This document shows positions 44,373-53,943 of a stretch of DNA of 64,000 bases, one piece after another. The stretch comes from Draconibacterium halophilum (GTDB lineage: Bacteria > Bacteroidota > Bacteroidia > Bacteroidales > Prolixibacteraceae), in contig NZ_CP048409.1 of the NCBI RefSeq assembly GCF_010448835.1, positions 2,240,001 through 2,304,000 of the forward strand, written 5' to 3'. Numbering within the stretch: position 1 is the first letter of the stretch; each line of letters opens with the position of its first letter. Under the pieces are notes generated by a model. The model did no database searches. It had not been told where the DNA came from and was given only the letters and a program-made list of their open reading frames with translations. Made by a program: the position numbers and the translations under genes.

Positions 44373-44846
44373 TTATTCCGGCTGAAAAGGAAACGACGAA
44401 TGGTGTAGGTTTAATTTCAGCGAGCCGTCAGTAGCCCGGAAAAAACCCATGGTGTATTCTACTTTTGTTTCCGTTCCGTTGGCATCAATAAAAAAGTAGT
44501 TGCCCATAATGATTGCCTGATTAATGTTGGCGATAAAACCATGTACTTCAAAACGTACTTTTTCCCAGGGCTGAAGAGCGAATCCCTGGTCTTCAGGAAA
44601 CTTGTCATTTTCTCCAACAAAATACGAAAGGGCTTCTTCTTTGTTTGCCCTGAATTGCGGATCGGTAGCTTTTGTAGGCTTAAAAAGAACTTTGCTTTCG
44701 CCATAGCCGTATAAGTCGGCAATATGTTCTTTTGCGGCTTTTACATAATCACCTTTTTCCGTGAAAATTTTTCCAATATGAATTATGCCGTTTCCCCAGT
44801 CATATTGACGTTGTAAGATGTCTTCTTTGCTGAATTGCTCATTCAT
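44373..44846 (-). CDS. SnoaL/NTF2-like small protein
   Basis: The 157-residue protein has no signal peptide. It contains VLFKPTKATDPQFR, EALSYFVG, and near the end VEYTMGFFRATDGSLKLNLHHSS, typical of an NTF2-like family in Bacteroidota that databases sometimes mislabel phosphoribosyl-AMP cyclohydrolase. The cyclohydrolase metal-binding motifs are not seen, so I reject that name. Its function is unknown. It is convergent with the protease gene. Confidence 0.7.
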   Translation of the reverse strand: MNEQFSKEDILQRQYDWGNGIIHIGKIFTEKGDYVKAAKEHIADLYGYGESKVLFKPTKATDPQFRANKEEALSYFVGENDKFPEDQGFALQPWEKVRFEVHGFIANINQAIIMGNYFFIDANGTETKVEYTMGFFRATDGSLKLNLHHSSFPFQPE

Positions 44847-44888
44847 AATCCTTTAATTTTTATCCAAGATAACAGGAATGAATGAATG

Positions 44889-46295
44889 TTAGTTCAATTC
44901 ATGCGGAATAATTTCTTTTAACTGCTCGATAGTCATTTTTTTGCCGGTAATCTTTTTGTTTTCATCCAACAGGTAAATGCCTGGCGTTTGTCGTGCATCG
45001 TACTTAATTTTAAAACGCGAGGAGTGATCTTTATCCCAAACATTAATCCAATCGAACATATTGTGCCGGGTTAAAAATTCGGCCCATTCTTCCTTGTCGT
45101 CCATCGAGTAAATGGCGTAAACTTCAAGTCCTTTTTCTTTGTTGGGCAGGTATACTTCTTTGTAAAACTCAGGAACAAAAACTTTGCAGTGCGAACAATT
45201 GGGCTCGTAAATAAGCACAGCCGTTATTTTCGAATCGATTTGGTGCAGGTTGACAAACTCGCCGTCAAAACTTTCGAGTGTGAGATCGGGAGCAATTTCG
45301 CCAATCAAATTGTCTTTCATAAAAAGTACATTCTCGCGAATTGCCTCAAGCGATTTTTCTGATGCCCAAAAAGCCTCGCCACTTAAATAAAAGTCGCGGG
45401 CAATATCAACAAACAAGGCATCCATTCCCATAATATTACTGTTGATGCTGCTGTTCAGAAAAAAAGATGTGGCAAACTGAAAGATGCGTTTATTGGGTTT
45501 TACATCTGCTAAAAAATCGTAAACGTAAGGTTTTACAGAATCGTAGTCAGGGTACAATACTTTTGTGAACCAGGTTTCAATCTTCGATTTATAAAAAGGC
45601 GTGAACAGGTAGCGTTCGTCTGTATAATCGAAATAATCCCAGTAATGATCTTGTTGATAGTTGAATCGAGCTCGGAGAAGTAATGAATCGTTTTCTGCAA
45701 TTTCATCTGGCAGTGTCGACTCATCGAGTGCCGGAACGTAATTGGCCGTTATAAATTTATATAGAAAAGAGTCAGGGAACTTTCTATTCACCATTGCCCA
45801 GTAATTGTGCATTTCGTCATTTAGCGCTTCGCGTTGTTTAGTAATTTTGTCCTTTACGGCTGCATCTGCGTTTTTGTAGGCTTCATTTAGCGAGGCGCTT
45901 TTTTGTTGTAACTCGCCCAGAAAATTTATGTAGTCAATAAAAGCTTCGGATTCCGGAGCGCCTTCAATCTTCGAATCTTTGCCATTAAAAGTGGCATTGC
46001 TTAATTTGAAATTCTGGTCGGCACCCAATAAAAAATCAAAATGGGTGTCTTTATCAACCAATATTTTATACAATCCTTGTGTTAAAAGACTATCGCCGGT
46101 AAATGTACCTTGTCCGTTTTCATCAAGTGTAGTTTTATCGGCAGCATATATTTTACCAAGGTAATGATAGGCAAGCTGAACCGTTTTATTTGGAGCTCCT
46201 TCAAGCTGTATTTTTATGTTGTAGTTTTGTGCGCTAAGCTGAAAACTAAAGATTATAAAAAACAGAAATATTAATCGTGTCATAAGCAATTTCAA
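44889..46295 (-). CDS. Periplasmic thioredoxin-like protein (DUF4369/DUF5106 type)
   Basis: The 468-residue protein has a signal peptide (FFIIFSFQLSAQ) and an N-terminal DUF4369-like region (YNIKIQLEGAPNKTVQLAYHYLGKIYAADKT). A helical middle region follows. At the end is a thioredoxin fold with the redox pair in EPNCSHCKVFVPEF and a cis-Pro region ARQTPGIYLLDENKKI. It should work in periplasmic disulfide or cytochrome maturation. It is separate from the SnoaL-like gene by about 40 bases on the same strand. Confidence 0.87.
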   Translation of the reverse strand: MKLLMTRLIFLFFIIFSFQLSAQNYNIKIQLEGAPNKTVQLAYHYLGKIYAADKTTLDENGQGTFTGDSLLTQGLYKILVDKDTHFDFLLGADQNFKLSNATFNGKDSKIEGAPESEAFIDYINFLGELQQKSASLNEAYKNADAAVKDKITKQREALNDEMHNYWAMVNRKFPDSFLYKFITANYVPALDESTLPDEIAENDSLLLRARFNYQQDHYWDYFDYTDERYLFTPFYKSKIETWFTKVLYPDYDSVKPYVYDFLADVKPNKRIFQFATSFFLNSSINSNIMGMDALFVDIARDFYLSGEAFWASEKSLEAIRENVLFMKDNLIGEIAPDLTLESFDGEFVNLHQIDSKITAVLIYEPNCSHCKVFVPEFYKEVYLPNKEKGLEVYAIYSMDDKEEWAEFLTRHNMFDWINVWDKDHSSRFKIKYDARQTPGIYLLDENKKITGKKMTIEQLKEIIPHELN

Positions 46296-46396
46296 ATAAA
46301 GTCTTAAAAATATAATAATTACACGAAATGGCTTCTTTACATTATAATTGTTTTGAACGCGAAATATTGTAAATTCAAGCCCTGTAAAGAGAAACT

Positions 46397-47299
46397 ATGC
46401 TTTCGGTAAATATCCCGGTATATAACATTGAAGTGGTAGATTTGGTGAACAACCTTCAGCAACAGGCCACAAGTTTAGACATTGATTTTGAGATCAGAGT
46501 GTACGATGATGGATCGGATGAGATTTTTAAATCGCTGAACCGAATTGTAAAAAGCAAACCCAATGTTGTTTACCAGGAAATGGACAAAAACCTTGGCAGA
46601 GCTGCAATTCGCAATAAAATGGGCGCCGAGGCGGAGTTTAAATGGTTGTTGTTTATTGATGCCGACTCGAAAGTTATCAGCCCAAACTACCTTAGAAATT
46701 ACCTTGAAAATTTGAGTGAGAATCGTGTTTTATGCGGTGGAACAGCTTATTCAAAACAAAAACCGGCTGATCCTGAGAAACTGTTTCGATGGACTTACGG
46801 AACAAAACGTGAGGCCGTAAATGCAACGGCCCGTAACCACAGCAAAGGATTTATTATTACCTCCAATAATTTTTTTATTGCAAAGGAACTATTCAAACAG
46901 GTGCATTTTAGGGGAGAATTGCGCAAGTACGGGCACGAAGATACATTGCTTGGTTATGACTTGTTTTGTGCCGGAGTTGAAATTTTTCATATTAATAATC
47001 CGCTGGAACATACTGGTCTTGAAAGTGCGCAGGCATTTTTGAAAAAGAGTTGTTTGGCGCTTGAGAATTTGAAAAAAATAGGAGAGGAGATGCTTGATGG
47101 TGAGCGGACCTTTTATCGACAGGTGAACTTTTTGAGAAAATATAAACGAATAACATTTTTCATTCCTCCGGTAATTATTGGGCGGATTTTCAGAAAGTAT
47201 CGCAGCAAGATGGAAGCGAATTTAAAAGGTAATCGCCCATCGTTACTGTTTTTTGATTTGTATAAACTGGGCTATTTTGCAAGCATAAAAAACCGCTGA
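46397..47299 (+). CDS. Family-2 glycosyltransferase
   Basis: The 300-residue protein is a GT-A enzyme: MLSVNIPVYNIEV, VYDDGSDE, NLGRAAIRNKM and the DxD-type FIDADSKV (about residues 93-97). No membrane anchor is evident. The acceptor is unknown; lipopolysaccharide or exopolysaccharide assembly would be usual. It stands alone, facing the DUF4097 gene. Confidence 0.88.
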   Translation: MLSVNIPVYNIEVVDLVNNLQQQATSLDIDFEIRVYDDGSDEIFKSLNRIVKSKPNVVYQEMDKNLGRAAIRNKMGAEAEFKWLLFIDADSKVISPNYLRNYLENLSENRVLCGGTAYSKQKPADPEKLFRWTYGTKREAVNATARNHSKGFIITSNNFFIAKELFKQVHFRGELRKYGHEDTLLGYDLFCAGVEIFHINNPLEHTGLESAQAFLKKSCLALENLKKIGEEMLDGERTFYRQVNFLRKYKRITFFIPPVIIGRIFRKYRSKMEANLKGNRPSLLFFDLYKLGYFASIKNR

Positions 47300-47343
47300 C
47301 AAATATTGCCAACGGTTTGAAATTATAATGTGTTGATTAAGTT

Positions 47344-48387
47344 CTATTCATCCAGTTTAATATCGCCGTAACGACTTCTAACTGTAACTTGTCCACCATC
47401 TCCCGAGCCAACTTTTCCTACAACTGTACTTTTGTGATTATCTTTTATTCTGTTTCCTGTAAATTCATCTTCGGGGTACGAAACGCCGCAGTAGTCACAA
47501 CTGGCATCAAGCGAATAACTGGCATCGTCAAGTCCCAGCGAAATCTGACCGTAGCTGTTCGTAATGTCTATGAAATCAAAATTAGGTCCAACTTCTTCTA
47601 CTTTAATTCCTCCATAACCCGATTCAACTTTTAAGCTCTTCGCCAGTTCTTCAATTTTGATATTAGTATATTTTATTTGTGCAGAGAGCGACTCCAGCTC
47701 TTCAAATTTAAATTTGTCGTATTTCGATTCGATTATTACCGATTTACATTCTTCCACGGTAATGTTCGAGTATTTTGATTCGATATTTAACGAGCTTGCT
47801 TCTTCAATATCAATAGGTGAGTAACTCACATCAACATCCATGTGCGAAACTTCGCCAATATTTGCGTTACCGTAGGCCAGCGTTAAGTTCAGCGAACCGC
47901 TTTCGGGTGTAGTTAGTTCGTAAGCCGTAAAGTTACCGTATTTGCAGATAAATTCGCCGTTTCCGGTAAGTCGGCCAACAATAGTATTGCCGTACTTATT
48001 GTTTATCTTCAGGTCTTTATCCGAAGGAATATTTACTTCGTAATCGATGCTGAATTTTCGTTGGCTTTTAAAGTTCCTTTCAATTTCAGTTACAGCTTTT
48101 ACGAGACTTCCAGATTTTCTGATGTTCACCTCAATCATATCAAGCAATTCATCAGCCTTCCTTTCGTTTGGTGCATCCACTGTTATCTCAACATGGATGA
48201 TTACTGAATCACCTTCGATATTATTGATTTTAACTTCTCCAAAACGGTTGTCTATTTCCAACGATGATACTTCATTGTTCAACCATGATTCACGGAACTC
48301 CTTTGTTTTTTCCTCAGCCAATACTGTTGTTCCGGCGGATAAAACGCCGATTAAAAACAGTGCTGCAATTCTTTTTAATGTTCTCAT
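47344..48387 (-). CDS. DUF4097-type envelope beta-helix protein
   Basis: The 347-residue protein has a signal peptide (LIGVLSAGTTVLAEE) and repeated short strands of the form LKVESGYGGIKVEEVG and NIESKYSNITVEE, a right-handed beta-type repeat like DUF4097/DUF2807 proteins. It lies third in an operon with an ECF sigma factor and its anti-sigma partner, so it is probably part of an envelope-stress output. Enzymatic motifs are absent. Confidence 0.75.
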   Translation of the reverse strand: MRTLKRIAALFLIGVLSAGTTVLAEEKTKEFRESWLNNEVSSLEIDNRFGEVKINNIEGDSVIIHVEITVDAPNERKADELLDMIEVNIRKSGSLVKAVTEIERNFKSQRKFSIDYEVNIPSDKDLKINNKYGNTIVGRLTGNGEFICKYGNFTAYELTTPESGSLNLTLAYGNANIGEVSHMDVDVSYSPIDIEEASSLNIESKYSNITVEECKSVIIESKYDKFKFEELESLSAQIKYTNIKIEELAKSLKVESGYGGIKVEEVGPNFDFIDITNSYGQISLGLDDASYSLDASCDYCGVSYPEDEFTGNRIKDNHKSTVVGKVGSGDGGQVTVRSRYGDIKLDE

Positions 48388-48444
48388 TTTATTCTGGTTT
48401 TAATTTTAATACTACTATTATTTCGTATGCGATAGTCATTTTGG

Positions 48445-49041
48445 TTAAATGGCCATTGCTTCCTGTTTCGCTTCTTGTGTTTTCTGTTGTACTTCTTCTA
48501 ATTTTGTGATGATTATATTGATTACACTAAGCTTAGCCTGATAATATTCTAACATGGCATTTATTACACGTTGGTCGTTTGGGTTTGCTGCCAAATCTTT
48601 TTGTAAGTTTTGGTACAGTGTTTCAAACTCTGCAAGTTCGTTGTCCATCATATTTTGCTCATCTTCCGATATCATACCTTGCTCAATCCATTTGTTCCAC
48701 TGATCAATTCCTGTGTTTATAGAGTTGGTATAATAATATTCAACTTCCTGGTATTCCGGCGAAACAGATGCAAGACTTATGCTTGCAGCCTCTGACTTTG
48801 AATTAATAATACCCTGGTTATCAGGTGAAAAATATATAAATGCCTGGTTGGTAGCCAGAAAAGCAAATACAATAACTGCTGCAACTTTCATAATCAAGTT
48901 AAGACTTATCGTCCTTCGTGCTTTATGTTGTGCATCAAGCTTTGCCTCAAAACGTGCAAAGTGGCCTTCCATTGGTTCGTTATCGTTTAACGCATCAATG
49001 TTTTCCAGTATCAGTTTTTCTATGTTATCTCTTTTTTCCAT
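48445..49041 (-). CDS. Membrane-anchored anti-sigma-like protein
   Basis: The 198-residue protein has a cytoplasmic N-terminus with EGHFARFEAKLD, one membrane segment at about 45-65 (LIMKVAAVIVFAFLATNQAFIYF), and an acidic coiled-coil-like periplasmic part. It follows the sigma factor by 4 bases, the usual place of an anti-sigma factor, though it does not match FecR or RseA closely. The call rests mainly on position and layout. Confidence 0.7.
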   Translation of the reverse strand: MEKRDNIEKLILENIDALNDNEPMEGHFARFEAKLDAQHKARRTISLNLIMKVAAVIVFAFLATNQAFIYFSPDNQGIINSKSEAASISLASVSPEYQEVEYYYTNSINTGIDQWNKWIEQGMISEDEQNMMDNELAEFETLYQNLQKDLAANPNDQRVINAMLEYYQAKLSVINIIITKLEEVQQKTQEAKQEAMAI

Positions 49042-49045
49042 TTTC

Positions 49046-49633
49046 TTAATTGTATGAAAATATTTCCTTCCCTTTCAGTATATCTCGTAACTTGTTTTTT
49101 GCTCTCAGCAGCTGGGTTCTCGAAGCTGAATTCGATATACCCAAAATCTGGCTGATCTCGTCGTGGTCGTACCCTTCAATCAGGTAAAGACTTAACACTA
49201 CACGGTACCCGTCAGAAAGTTCCTGAATGGCCTGTTTCAAAACTTTTGCATCCAGTTCGCGTGTATCCATTTGGTACTCGGCAATTTGTGCAGTACGTTC
49301 GTTTACCTCTTCGAAATGTACTTTTCGTTTCTTTAAATAATCCAATGAACGGTTTACAACAATACGCTTTAACCATGCCCCGAAGCTTACTTCGCCTTTA
49401 TAGGTGTCGATCTTATTAAATGCACTTAAAAAGGCTTCCTGCATAACATCTTCGGCTTCCATCTGGTCGTTTACGATTCGCACACTGACGCTGAACATGG
49501 CTTTGTAATAAAGCTTGTACAGTTGGAATTGTGCCTTTCGGTTTCCTTCCTTGCACTGATCGATCATCTCCTGATGAATATTTTTATAAAGTGTATTCAA
49601 TCGCTTATTTTTCTGATTCAATGACGATGGCAA
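49046..49633 (-). CDS. ECF RNA polymerase sigma factor
   Basis: The 195-residue protein has sigma-70 region 2 (QLYKLYYKAMFSVSVRIVNDQMEAEDVMQEAFLSAF) and region 4 (AIQELSDGYRVVLSLYLIEGYDHDEISQILGISNSASRTQLLRAK). It is a different ECF group from the FecR-linked one at 16895. It should be held by the adjacent anti-sigma-like protein and probably drives this operon, which ends with the DUF4097 protein. Confidence 0.93.
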   Translation of the reverse strand: MPSSLNQKNKRLNTLYKNIHQEMIDQCKEGNRKAQFQLYKLYYKAMFSVSVRIVNDQMEAEDVMQEAFLSAFNKIDTYKGEVSFGAWLKRIVVNRSLDYLKKRKVHFEEVNERTAQIAEYQMDTRELDAKVLKQAIQELSDGYRVVLSLYLIEGYDHDEISQILGISNSASRTQLLRAKNKLRDILKGKEIFSYN

Positions 49634-49660
49634 TAATTCAATGTTGCATACGTTTCGGAA

Positions 49661-50341
49661 TTATTTTTTGTTTTCGAGTATTTTATTGCAGAAAGAGTGA
49701 AGTAAATGAATATCATCCTGTGTTAAGAAGCTTATGCGCTCCAGGAAACGCGGGAAGATATTACTTTCTGGTTTAAAGCCGGTTTCAACCAAAAGCCGGT
49801 TGACTTTTATTTTTAGCGCGGTAAAACTTTCTTCATTTTTTTGCTCCACAATTTTTTCAGCATAATTTAATTTCGATAATTCGTAAGCATACAGCATAAC
49901 TGCTTGTGCGAGATTTAAGGATGGGTACGTCGTTTGCAGCGGAACTGTAGTAACGAAGTCGCAAAGTTTTAGTTCTTCATTTTTTAGCCCCGACTCTTCT
50001 CTTCCAAAAACTACAGCAACATTTTGAATGGAATTTCTTTTTGCAGTGATAATCCCGGACAGTTCTGGTAGCGCGTAATAATCGGCTTTTACCGATCGTT
50101 TTTTGGCAGTGGTTCCAATTATCAGCTCGCTGCCTTTTAAAGCTTCCTGAAGTGTTGTGAATACTTTTGCTTTTTCAAGAATGTCGTTGGAAGCATGTGC
50201 CAGCCATCTGGAAGGCGGACTTAAATGATCGCACGGATTAACGAGGTATAGCGTGCTAAAACCCATGGTTTTTAAAGCGCGGGCAGAAGCACCAACATTT
50301 TCGGGTGTTGCCGGCTCAACCAGGATAAATGTTATTTCCAT
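49661..50341 (-). CDS. SpoU-family RNA 2'-O-methyltransferase (TrmJ-like)
   Basis: The 226-residue protein is a SPOUT enzyme: VEPATPENVGASARALKTMGF, GTTAKKRS, VAVVFGREESGL and TYPSLNLAQAVMLYAYEL are the conserved knot motifs. It methylates 2'-OH of a tRNA or rRNA residue; TrmJ, which modifies position 32 of tRNA, is the nearest known type. It is 28 bases from the sigma gene on the same strand. Confidence 0.9.
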   Translation of the reverse strand: MEITFILVEPATPENVGASARALKTMGFSTLYLVNPCDHLSPPSRWLAHASNDILEKAKVFTTLQEALKGSELIIGTTAKKRSVKADYYALPELSGIITAKRNSIQNVAVVFGREESGLKNEELKLCDFVTTVPLQTTYPSLNLAQAVMLYAYELSKLNYAEKIVEQKNEESFTALKIKVNRLLVETGFKPESNIFPRFLERISFLTQDDIHLLHSFCNKILENKK

Positions 50342-50374
50342 TCGGTATCGTTATTTCCGAACGAAAATAGCTTT

Positions 50375-51070
50375 TTATAATGAATTATAGTACTTCACCA
50401 ATTCAATCAATTTGTCTTCTTTGCCGGGCTTTACTTTATTCTCTTTTATAAAATCCTCAACTTGATTCTGATGATCGGAGAAAAAATTTCTCAAATCCTT
50501 TTTGGATTCCACCTTCACGGCAGCTTCCTCATTAAGTCTTAAATAATAGGAGTGTGGGCGTTCAACAAATTTAGCCGGTTCGGGATCTTTGTAAGGAGCT
50601 GCTTCTTTTGGTTTTTGGTAGCGTACTTCAGGGCGTGCATATAAATTTACATTTCCTTCGGTTAAAAGTATAAAGTAACCACGTTTAATTTTATTACCGA
50701 TTTTATACGGAATATTTGAAATTATATTTTCTCCAACTACAGCTTTTTCAACAATTTCAGGTGCCGCAATTGCCAGAATTTTGTTATCGGGCGTTTGAAA
50801 CTCCATTTCGTCATTGAAAATATTATAGCGTAAAGGAATGTCGTTAAACTGAATTTTCTGATAGGTATAAACGGTGCCATTAATAAATTCATCATCTAAA
50901 AATGGAGAACCATCAATATCATCTTCAGTGAGCGTATTCCGATATTCTCCACGTTGCATTTTGTTCGATTCAAAGAAATCAATTGCGTTACGAATATCAT
51001 AAATGCTTTGGGCAAAAAGTCCCGCAGTAGAAAGTAATAATATGGCGATTAGAGAAATATATTTTTTCAT
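50375..51070 (-). CDS. Hypothetical secreted protein
   Basis: The 231-residue protein has a signal peptide (SLIAILLLSTAGLFAQ). The mature part has a regular alpha/beta pattern with DGSPFLDDEFINGTVYTYQKIQFNDIPLRYN and ends in a charged helix (FSDHQNQVEDFIKENKVKPGKED). I do not recognise a named family beyond conserved Bacteroidota proteins of this type, and no catalytic motif is visible. It lies between two unrelated enzyme genes. Confidence 0.7.
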   Translation of the reverse strand: MKKYISLIAILLLSTAGLFAQSIYDIRNAIDFFESNKMQRGEYRNTLTEDDIDGSPFLDDEFINGTVYTYQKIQFNDIPLRYNIFNDEMEFQTPDNKILAIAAPEIVEKAVVGENIISNIPYKIGNKIKRGYFILLTEGNVNLYARPEVRYQKPKEAAPYKDPEPAKFVERPHSYYLRLNEEAAVKVESKKDLRNFFSDHQNQVEDFIKENKVKPGKEDKLIELVKYYNSL

Positions 51071-51100
51071 GGCTAATATTTTATGCTGTTAATAGTTGTG

Positions 51101-51796
51101 TTATTCATCTGTAATAGCAAAATCGGCAATGGCTTTGGCGTGTAATTCCAGCGTGCTCAACAACGGCTGCTCAAAGTCATCCTGGTTTATCAGTAAAGGA
51201 ATTTCTGTGCATCCAAGAATCATGCCTTCTGCACCTTTTTCGGCTAGTTTATTCATTATTGCCAGAAATCCGGTTTTGGTTTCCGGCAGAAAAATTTCTT
51301 TTAATAACTCATTTAATATGGAGTAGTGAATAAATTCACGTTCTGGTTTTTCGGGTACGATAACTTCGATATTTTGCTCGGCCAATCGTTTTTTATAAAA
51401 GTCGAGTTCCATGGTTTCGCGTGTTCCCAGAAGCCCCACTTTTTTGAGCCCTTTAGATTTTATGGCAGCGGCTGTGGCATCGGCAATATGGAGAATTGGA
51501 ACATCAATTTCATTTCGTAACTGCTCGTAGGTAAAATGAAGCGTGTTGGCACAAAGCGCAACAAAATCGGCACCGGCAGTACAAACTTTTTCGCTGGCTT
51601 TTTTAACGATCGAATATACTCCATCGCGGTCGTTTTCCTGGTTACAGGCATAAATTCTGCCGTAATTTACGGAGTACAAAATAATTTCAGGAAAGGTTAA
51701 TCCACCCCGTTTTTTATTTACCGTTTCGTTAATTATTTTGTAGTATTCCTGTGTCGATACCCAGCCTGTTCCTCCAACTAATCCTATTGTTTTCAT
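51101..51796 (-). CDS. Aspartate/glutamate racemase-family protein
   Basis: The 231-residue protein has the two catalytic-type cysteines of the family, in LCANTLHF and LGCTEIPLL, with the start MKTIGLVGGTGWVS. These cofactor-independent racemases interconvert D and L acidic amino acids. Glu racemization would feed peptidoglycan, but substrate specificity is not readable. Its orientation gives a separate transcript from the U32 gene on the other side. Confidence 0.88.
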   Translation of the reverse strand: MKTIGLVGGTGWVSTQEYYKIINETVNKKRGGLTFPEIILYSVNYGRIYACNQENDRDGVYSIVKKASEKVCTAGADFVALCANTLHFTYEQLRNEIDVPILHIADATAAAIKSKGLKKVGLLGTRETMELDFYKKRLAEQNIEVIVPEKPEREFIHYSILNELLKEIFLPETKTGFLAIMNKLAEKGAEGMILGCTEIPLLINQDDFEQPLLSTLELHAKAIADFAITDE

Positions 51797-51879
51797 TTCT
51801 TAAGTTTGTTCTTTCAAAAGTGCTAAATAATTTAGGAAGGTTAAAATATATTATTGCTAATTTTGCCCGAAAATAGATT

Positions 51880-53856
51880 ATGCAAAAACCGGAACTTCTT
51901 TTACCCGTAGGAAATCCAGAATCTTTTTACGCTGCTTTGCGTGGTGGAGCTGATGCTGTTTACCTGGGATTAAAACAATTTAATGCTCGCGGAAGGGCAA
52001 AGAATTTTACCAACGGCCAGCTTGTTACCATCTTACAAGAAGCAAAAAAGAAGAACATCCAGGTTTATATTACCCTTAATACAGTAATAAAAAACAACGA
52101 AATTCCGGAATTACTTGATTCCCTGAATTTTTTGAATCAGGTTGGCGTTCATGGCGTTATCATTCAGGATTGGGGCGTATTTTATATCGCTCGAACGTAT
52201 TTTCCAAACCTGGTTTTGCATGCCAGCACACAAATGGGAATTCATAATTCTACCGGAGCTAATTATGCACATAAAAAAGGTATAGAACGAGTTGTACTTG
52301 CCCGCGAACTCACCTTGCGAGAACTCACCAAAATTTGTAAAAAAAGTGAAGTTGAAACCGAGGTTTTTATTCATGGTGCGCTGTGTTATTCTTTTTCAGG
52401 AATGTGTTTGTACAGCAGCTATGCGGGAGGCAGGGGTGCCAATCGCGGGCTTTGTACACAGCCTTGCCGACGCACTTACACAGCCCAAAATGCAAACCAG
52501 TACCTGTTTAACCTGAAGGATAATCAATTGATTGATTTGGTTGCCCGTTTCGGGAAAATGGGCGTGAACAGTTTAAAAGTTGAGGGGCGCATGAAATCGG
52601 GAGAATACACTTACCGGGTAGCGCAGGCTTACCGAATTGCGATGGACGAGCCTGCTGAACAGGAAAAAGCAAAAGAGCTTTTATCGCTTGATTTTGGACG
52701 TGAGAAAACAGCATACTTTATGGGGAAAGACATAAAAACAGCAGTTGCAGAGAAAACAGTTGCCGGTGTTTTTCTTGGGAAAGTAGAACGAATAAAGGGA
52801 CAGTATATTTGGTTGACTTCGCACATGAACATTGAGCCGGGTTTTCGTTTGCGTTTTCACATTCCGGGCACTGAAAAACAGGAAACAGTGAAAGTGCGCG
52901 AAATGGCTAATGAGAATGGATTGTTTCAAATTCATTCGGGAGGAAAACAGGTAAAAGCAAATAGCGAAGTTTATCTGTCGGGGATTAACGATGTAAAGTT
53001 TCCATCGAAACTGGAGGATACCCGAACTCATTTTAAGGAACTGAAATACGGGCACAAACAAAAGATAATAGGAGCTTTGAAAGGCAAGGATAATGCCCGG
53101 AAAGAGGAATTTTATTTTCGTATTAATTCGATGGAATGGCTGAAGAAAATGAACCTTAATGAAATGGATGGTTTGTTTTTGGCTTTTTCAAAAATTACCT
53201 GGAGCCGTTTTGATCCGGAGGTGCCATTCATTCAAAAGTTTAAGGGGAAAATCTATATCGAATTGCCAAAATTTATTCAGCAAGATGCCATACAATTTTA
53301 CCGCGAATTGATTGCCCGAATGGTGAAATGTGGATTGCAAAACTTTGTTGTCAGTCATATTTCGCAGGTAGATTTGATTCCTCCAAAGTGCCGGATTATT
53401 GCCAATGAGAATGTGTATGTTTTTAATGATGCTGCAGCCCATTTTATAAAAAAAGACGGAGTGAGTCGTTTTTCCTATCCACAGGAGATTGATTTTGAGA
53501 CTTTATTTTCACTATCGCATAAAGATGGAATTGTGCCGGTTTATTTCTATCCCGAGCTTTTTCATTCGAGAATGCCAATTGCAATGAAAAATGGGACTGA
53601 TGAATTGGTGGATGATATGAATATTCAGTTACGTCGTTTTCGTAGAAATGGTATCACTTCAATTGTTCCTCAGATTCCGGTTTCAATTTCGCAATCGAAA
53701 AATAAACTAGTAAAGAACGGATTCTATCGGTTTTTAATTGATCTGTGTTATGAACCGGTTTCAAAACACCGGGCAAAAACGGTAAAAAATCGTATTATGC
53801 GTTCAGAACAAATTCAACCTTCGAATTCTTTCAACTTTAATAAGGGTTTAAAGTAG
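51880..53856 (+). CDS. U32-family protein (RlhA/YdcP-like)
   Basis: The 658-residue protein starts PELLLPVGNPESFYAALRGGADAVYLGL and has the Cys cluster GALCYSFSGMCLYSSY...RGLCTQPCRRTY, which binds an iron-sulfur centre in this family. A long C-terminal extension of the DUF3656 type, as in E. coli RlhA (YdcP), makes up the last 400 residues. In E. coli RlhA hydroxylates a 23S rRNA cytidine and needs prephenate. Family assignment is firm; the exact subfamily is likely but not proven. Confidence 0.88.
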   Translation: MQKPELLLPVGNPESFYAALRGGADAVYLGLKQFNARGRAKNFTNGQLVTILQEAKKKNIQVYITLNTVIKNNEIPELLDSLNFLNQVGVHGVIIQDWGVFYIARTYFPNLVLHASTQMGIHNSTGANYAHKKGIERVVLARELTLRELTKICKKSEVETEVFIHGALCYSFSGMCLYSSYAGGRGANRGLCTQPCRRTYTAQNANQYLFNLKDNQLIDLVARFGKMGVNSLKVEGRMKSGEYTYRVAQAYRIAMDEPAEQEKAKELLSLDFGREKTAYFMGKDIKTAVAEKTVAGVFLGKVERIKGQYIWLTSHMNIEPGFRLRFHIPGTEKQETVKVREMANENGLFQIHSGGKQVKANSEVYLSGINDVKFPSKLEDTRTHFKELKYGHKQKIIGALKGKDNARKEEFYFRINSMEWLKKMNLNEMDGLFLAFSKITWSRFDPEVPFIQKFKGKIYIELPKFIQQDAIQFYRELIARMVKCGLQNFVVSHISQVDLIPPKCRIIANENVYVFNDAAAHFIKKDGVSRFSYPQEIDFETLFSLSHKDGIVPVYFYPELFHSRMPIAMKNGTDELVDDMNIQLRRFRRNGITSIVPQIPVSISQSKNKLVKNGFYRFLIDLCYEPVSKHRAKTVKNRIMRSEQIQPSNSFNFNKGLK

Positions 53857-53890
53857 GTGAGAACACCGGAAAGCTGATGTACAGGCAACA

Positions 53891-53922
53891 AAAAAGCAGG
53901 ATCAAAACTGAACCTGCTTTTT
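53891..53922. terminator. Shared terminator of U32 and rho genes
   Basis: AAAAAGCAGG (53891-53900) pairs with CCTGCTTTTT (53913-53922), with T-rich flanks on both strands. The U32 gene ends just to the left and rho ends just to the right, so it can stop both. Confidence 0.88.
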
Positions 53923-53943
53923 CTATTTTATTGTTTTTACTTT

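Noticed and set aside
44373..44846. Phosphoribosyl-AMP cyclohydrolase
   Set aside because: The name is often attached to this family, but the metal-binding motifs of the cyclohydrolase are absent; the pattern is SnoaL/NTF2-like.
47287..47321. Terminator between the GT2 and DUF4922-unrelated DUF4097 genes
   Set aside because: AAACCG...CGGTTT pairs only 6 bp with a 20-base loop and no U run; too weak to call.
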